From assembly GCA_946807835.1 (NCBI GenBank), contig OX327702.1, forward strand, positions 10,788,001-10,852,000: a stretch of DNA of 64,000 nt, in the 5' to 3' direction. Source of the stretch: Ailanthus altissimus. Lineage: Eukaryota > Streptophyta > Magnoliopsida > Sapindales > Simaroubaceae. Numbering within the stretch: the stretch's first letter is position 1; every line of letters starts with the position of its first letter. The notes beneath the pieces are model-generated. The model did no database searches and was not told the origin of the DNA. It saw nothing but the letters and a program-made list of their open reading frames with translations. Position numbers and translations under genes: made by a program. Below are positions 60,481 through 64,000 of the stretch, piece after piece.

Positions 60481-61562
60481 AAGTTGTGATTGTTTATTCT
60501 TGTTTTTAGTTTTTATTTTATTTTATAACTATATAAAAGACTTCAAGCCTAGTGGCAAGATAGTTCTTGATGAGTTATTTAGAAACTCCAATTTTATCCC
60601 TAAGAGAGTTAATGAGTTAGTTCCCAATATAGTTTATTATAACCAACTAAAACCAATTACAGAGCAACAACCATCGGTACTTCATCATAGACAATTAGAT
60701 GTCCAACTAAGTACATGTTAATTGAAGAGTTTTTTTAGATAATCTTTAATGAATATGAACTAGATCCCACTAACTATTATGAAGTAATGATTAATATAAA
60801 TGAAGAATATTGATGCAAATCTATGAAATCATAGTTAGATCCTGTGTACTTCTTCTTTTTTTTTTTTTTCATTTCATTTAATTTGTTGCTATTTTCTTCT
60901 ATTCAAAGTTGAGCAGAGAGAGGTTAGTAATATATGATAAGAGACCAGTTACTGGGACAAACTCATTCGCATACCGGAAGATCAATAAACCTGGAAAAAG
61001 AAAAATCCTTGCCCGCAAATTGTTTCTAGTGCTCCCCTTAACCATGTGTAGGGCAAGAATGGAAAGAAATGATTCAAGGAAAAAAACACAGCTTGGTGAA
61101 AAACGACGTTCCAGTAGAAACAAGCCATATTCACACCAAAAAAAAAAAAAAAATTTAAAAACTCTTATCACTTTTTGCTTGCTGCAATATTAATAGAAGA
61201 ATGTGCTTATTTTTAAGCTATACCTAATGACAAGCTGCGAATGCAACTTTGAAAGACCTCATGCAAAGTTCGTCAGAAACTCTCATGAAGTAATGTAACT
61301 CTCTCCCGTTAATATAAATATGACTCTTCACGTGTACTATATTTATGGTTGCTTGTTTCATCTATTCTATTCAAATTTATTTAATTTAAATAAAAAATAT
61401 ATAAATATTTTTAAAATATAAGAGGAAACTAATATAAATTTTAATGAAATAAGTATACAAATATTTTGAAGTATTAGAGAATAGTAAATATTCTCTTGAA
61501 TTTTAGGTCAACTCTAATCTTAAAAGGAATCCTCATTTCTTTAGAAATGTAATTAAGGGATA
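60481..61562. other. unassigned stretch with two unrecognised frames
   Basis: Frames at 60500-60721 (73 codons, DFKPSGKIVLDELFRN) and 60909-61193 (94 codons, Lys/Arg-rich, RARMERNDSRKKTQLGEKRR) match no family I know. A 17-base A run follows at about 61139-61155. Nothing shows that either is expressed. Confidence 0.3.
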
Positions 61563-62464
61563 GGAAAAATAATATTTTAATCTTTTATTTTAGAAGTATT
61601 TATCAACATAGTCTTCTATGTTCTAATAATTATCACGTTAATTCCTGTTATCAGAAATTTATTGTTAAATGGGTTTTTTTTAAGAGTAAAATAGTATTTT
61701 TATTATTTTTAAAATAAAAAATATAAAAAAGATACGTGTCATTATTTTTGAAGAATAAATATTTTAAAATTAAATTAATAAATAAATAACACGTGTCATA
61801 CTATAATTAGTTATAAATAACACGTGTCATTATATAATTGGTTTATATGTTTAATAAATATTTTTTTAAAGAATAAATATTTTTAAATTAAATTGATAAA
61901 TATATATTTAATAAATAAGGACACGTGTGATAATATGATTAGTTACAAATAATATATGTCATCATGTAATTAGTTTATATGTTTAATAAATATTTTTTTA
62001 AAGAATAAATATTTTTAAATTAAATTGATAAATATATATTTAATAAATAAGGACACGTGTGATAATTTTGGCATTTATTTTGCAATTGTTTTTCAAAAAT
62101 TGACATCACCATTGTGTAAATAAAAAAAATAGAGTCAAATGATGTAAAATTTGATAAATTTCATAATCGAAATGTTGTTGAAAAATGGTGGCCAGCAGTC
62201 AACCGATAGCCATTTTTCGGCGACGGTGGCAGCTCTATTTTAATTTATTTTAAAAATATTTAATAAAATTTTAATTAATTAAGTGATAACACGTATCATA
62301 TGATTGGTGGATATTTGACTAAAGATATTATAGTAAAATTGATAAAAAAAAGCAAATATTTAATAGCAAAATTTTAACGACAAAGATTAACGTAAAAATT
62401 ATTGGAACATGAGAGACTAATTGGTATATACCCTTAAAATAAAGGATTAAAATATCATTTTTCT
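61563..62464. mobile_element. long terminal-inverted-repeat element (MULE-like, non-autonomous), 902 bp
   Basis: The left end GGAAAAATAATATTTTAATC and the reverse complement of the right end (AGAAAAATGATATTTTAATC) continue as about 120-bp inverted arms, 61563-61685 and 62340-62464, roughly 75% alike. Flanks TAAGGGATA (61554-61562) and TCAAAGATA (62465-62473) match at 6 of 9 bases, in keeping with a decayed 9-bp target duplication of Mutator-like elements. No transposase is encoded. The interior is a tandem repeat with ACACGTGT motifs. Confidence 0.65.
61735..62070 (+). repeat. 132-bp tandem repeat with ACACGTGT motifs
   Basis: Units start GTTTATATGTTTAATAAATA at 61841 and 61973 (period 132), with a diverged partial copy before. 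RYACGTGTSA occurs near 61732, 61790, 61820, 61920 and 62052. ACGTG is the core of plant G-box/ABRE elements bound by bZIP and bHLH factors, but binding here is not shown. Confidence 0.85.
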
Positions 62465-64000
62465 TCAAAGATAATCACATTCTTAAAACTAATGGAGGAG
62501 TTGCTATCTCCTTAATCGGTTAATTTATTAATTAGTCAATTACTACCTTTAATCATGGAATTGATAGAAAATTACTTTCTCTTAATTATGGAATTTATGG
62601 AGTTAGTAAGATTAATTATATTTCTAAAAGACTTTGCTAACAACATCTATAAAAGAAGCACTCAATAATGAAGATAGAGTTTCAATGGATTCAAAGTAGT
62701 CACTTTCTCCTTATAAGCCCAAATTAGGTTGAACAATTATATTTTGGTGCTCTTTTTCTCTTTTATATTTTATTTTATTAGTTTCACTTAATGGGTTTTA
62801 AATAAAATAAATAAATTTAACTTATTGATTTAAAAATTATTTAAATTTCTAAATCAACAACAATATAAAATTTCTATTAATGGTTTTTCAATAATCATGG
62901 TGGGAAATAACTTTATGATCATCAACAAATTTTCTCGATCCATCTTCATCTTGCAATTGTATTAGAAAAGAAAATGTATGAGTAATCAAAAAGAAATAAA
63001 AGTCAATAAACAAAAACAAGTAGAAAAAAATGAAATAACCTTTTTTTTTAAAAAATTATCATACAATACATTTATACTAGGGTCAGGCTAGTAACCTTGG
63101 CGCGTGGAACCATGCACCAGTACATATACCACTAGGTGGAGGTAATTCCATCCTGAATTTATTTATTTTGGTCATTTTTAATTTTTTATATTTATTTTTA
63201 ATTATATTTTTACCTTCTTAATATTAAATCTACACATTTAAATTACTAAATATCAACAACAAAAAATAACTATTTTTTATTTTTTTTTAATTTTTTAATT
63301 TTATAATCGATTATTTTACTTCTAATATTCAAAATGTAATGCATTTGAAGTTCATCTTCGAATAATGTTTGATAATGCATTTGTGTAAAAAGTTTGATAA
63401 TGAATTTAAAAAAAAAATTAGTGTCCAAAAGAGACAGAGAGAAATAAAGATAAAGAGAGAGAGATAAGGAGAGAGAGTGCTTCTTTGTAAAATAAAATTT
63501 AGAATAAATAATAAAAAAATTAAATTATTTAATAAAAAAATTTTAAAAAATAAAAAATTATTCTTTGCCAAGAGAAGGCACCACAAGGCACCTTGCTGTT
63601 AGGCAACGTGCCCAACAATTGTGTTTTGAGACAAATTATAATTGAGGAAAAAATGATCCAAATTCTATTTCTTTAGTTAATAAAGATGTAAAAATTTAAC
63701 TTGGTCAAATAAGAATAATAAAAAAAAAATAGTGATATATATTTAAAGATTGTAAAAAATACTTATAAAAAAAAAGCTCAACAATGAAAATAGAACTTCA
63801 ATGGATCTAAAGCAAACATTTTATCTTTATGACAACGTTAACATAATTTTAATTTTTTTTATTATTATTTTTGTAATGGTTATAATATTTTGTATTACTG
63901 TTATAAAATAATTATTTTATAGAGTATATGAGTGAATTTAAAATTTTTAATAAAGTAAAAATAAGTTTAAATTAAACTAAACTATTATATTTTGGTGTTT
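62465..64000. other. AT-rich stretch, no gene; one direct repeat pair
   Basis: 62645-62745 and 63755-64000 share, in order, TATAAAAGAAGCACTCAATA, ATGAAGATAGAGTTTCAATG and TATTATATTTTGGTG-like segments, so they may be the ends of two LTRs about 1.1-1.25 kb apart, the second running out of the window. GA-rich simple sequence lies at 63430-63478. No reading frame of note. Confidence 0.45.

Overview
The window looks like a gene-poor, AT-rich stretch of a flowering-plant nuclear genome, probably a eudicot. That reading rests on a plant-type LOG cytokinin-activating enzyme at the left edge, plant Copia and Ty3 (Athila/Tat-type) LTR retrotransposons, a CACTA DNA transposon and plant tRNA-iMet primer sites. 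I cannot name the species. Only one host gene is visible: the last ~139 codons of the LOG-like gene at 1-419. Almost everything else is transposon, mostly nested and decayed.

Layout. 1-470: LOG gene end and poly(A) signal. 835-5157: long LTR of a minus-strand retrotransposon, split by a solo LTR (1895-3338, target duplication ATAAC); its right end abuts a dead Copia reverse transcriptase (5158-6655) with a candidate 3' LTR. 8640-9298: LTR fragment. 10565-12753: a 1.1-kb tandem duplication of unknown origin. 12763-14680: a CACTA element. 15507-17869: a short non-autonomous LTR element with target duplication AGAAA. 17925-19757 and 35719-37381: two copies of one unidentified block flanking a large Copia nest. 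In that nest (20824-35092) an old Copia has a young, nearly complete Copia (22265-32109, minus strand, target duplication GTTTT) inside its integrase. 38230-43980: remains of Athila/Tat-type 3' spacers and LTRs. 44630-60480: a three-level nest, with dead Copia B interrupted by an Athila-like element (46268 onward), itself interrupted by Copia C (50696-60053), an old relative of the young Copia. 61563-62464: a terminal-inverted-repeat element carrying ACACGTGT repeats. The remainder to 64000 is AT-rich with no recognisable gene.

Most interesting signal. In the untranslated leader of the young Copia, between primer site and gag, a 22-bp sequence occurs four times. Each copy sits in the loop of a stem-loop, and the stems have unrelated sequences. 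The decayed relative Copia C keeps all four at almost the same spacing (92/77/104 bp against 91/77/104), and three keep perfect 8-10 bp stems. This suggests a repeated RNA element used by the retrotransposon, for example in packaging, dimerisation or translation. A second recurrent signal is a GC-rich array built on GCGCC-N-CAGCGC in at least five unrelated LTR elements, in three of them just upstream of the LTR TATA box and in two in the leader, with older copies apparently eroded by C-to-T change.
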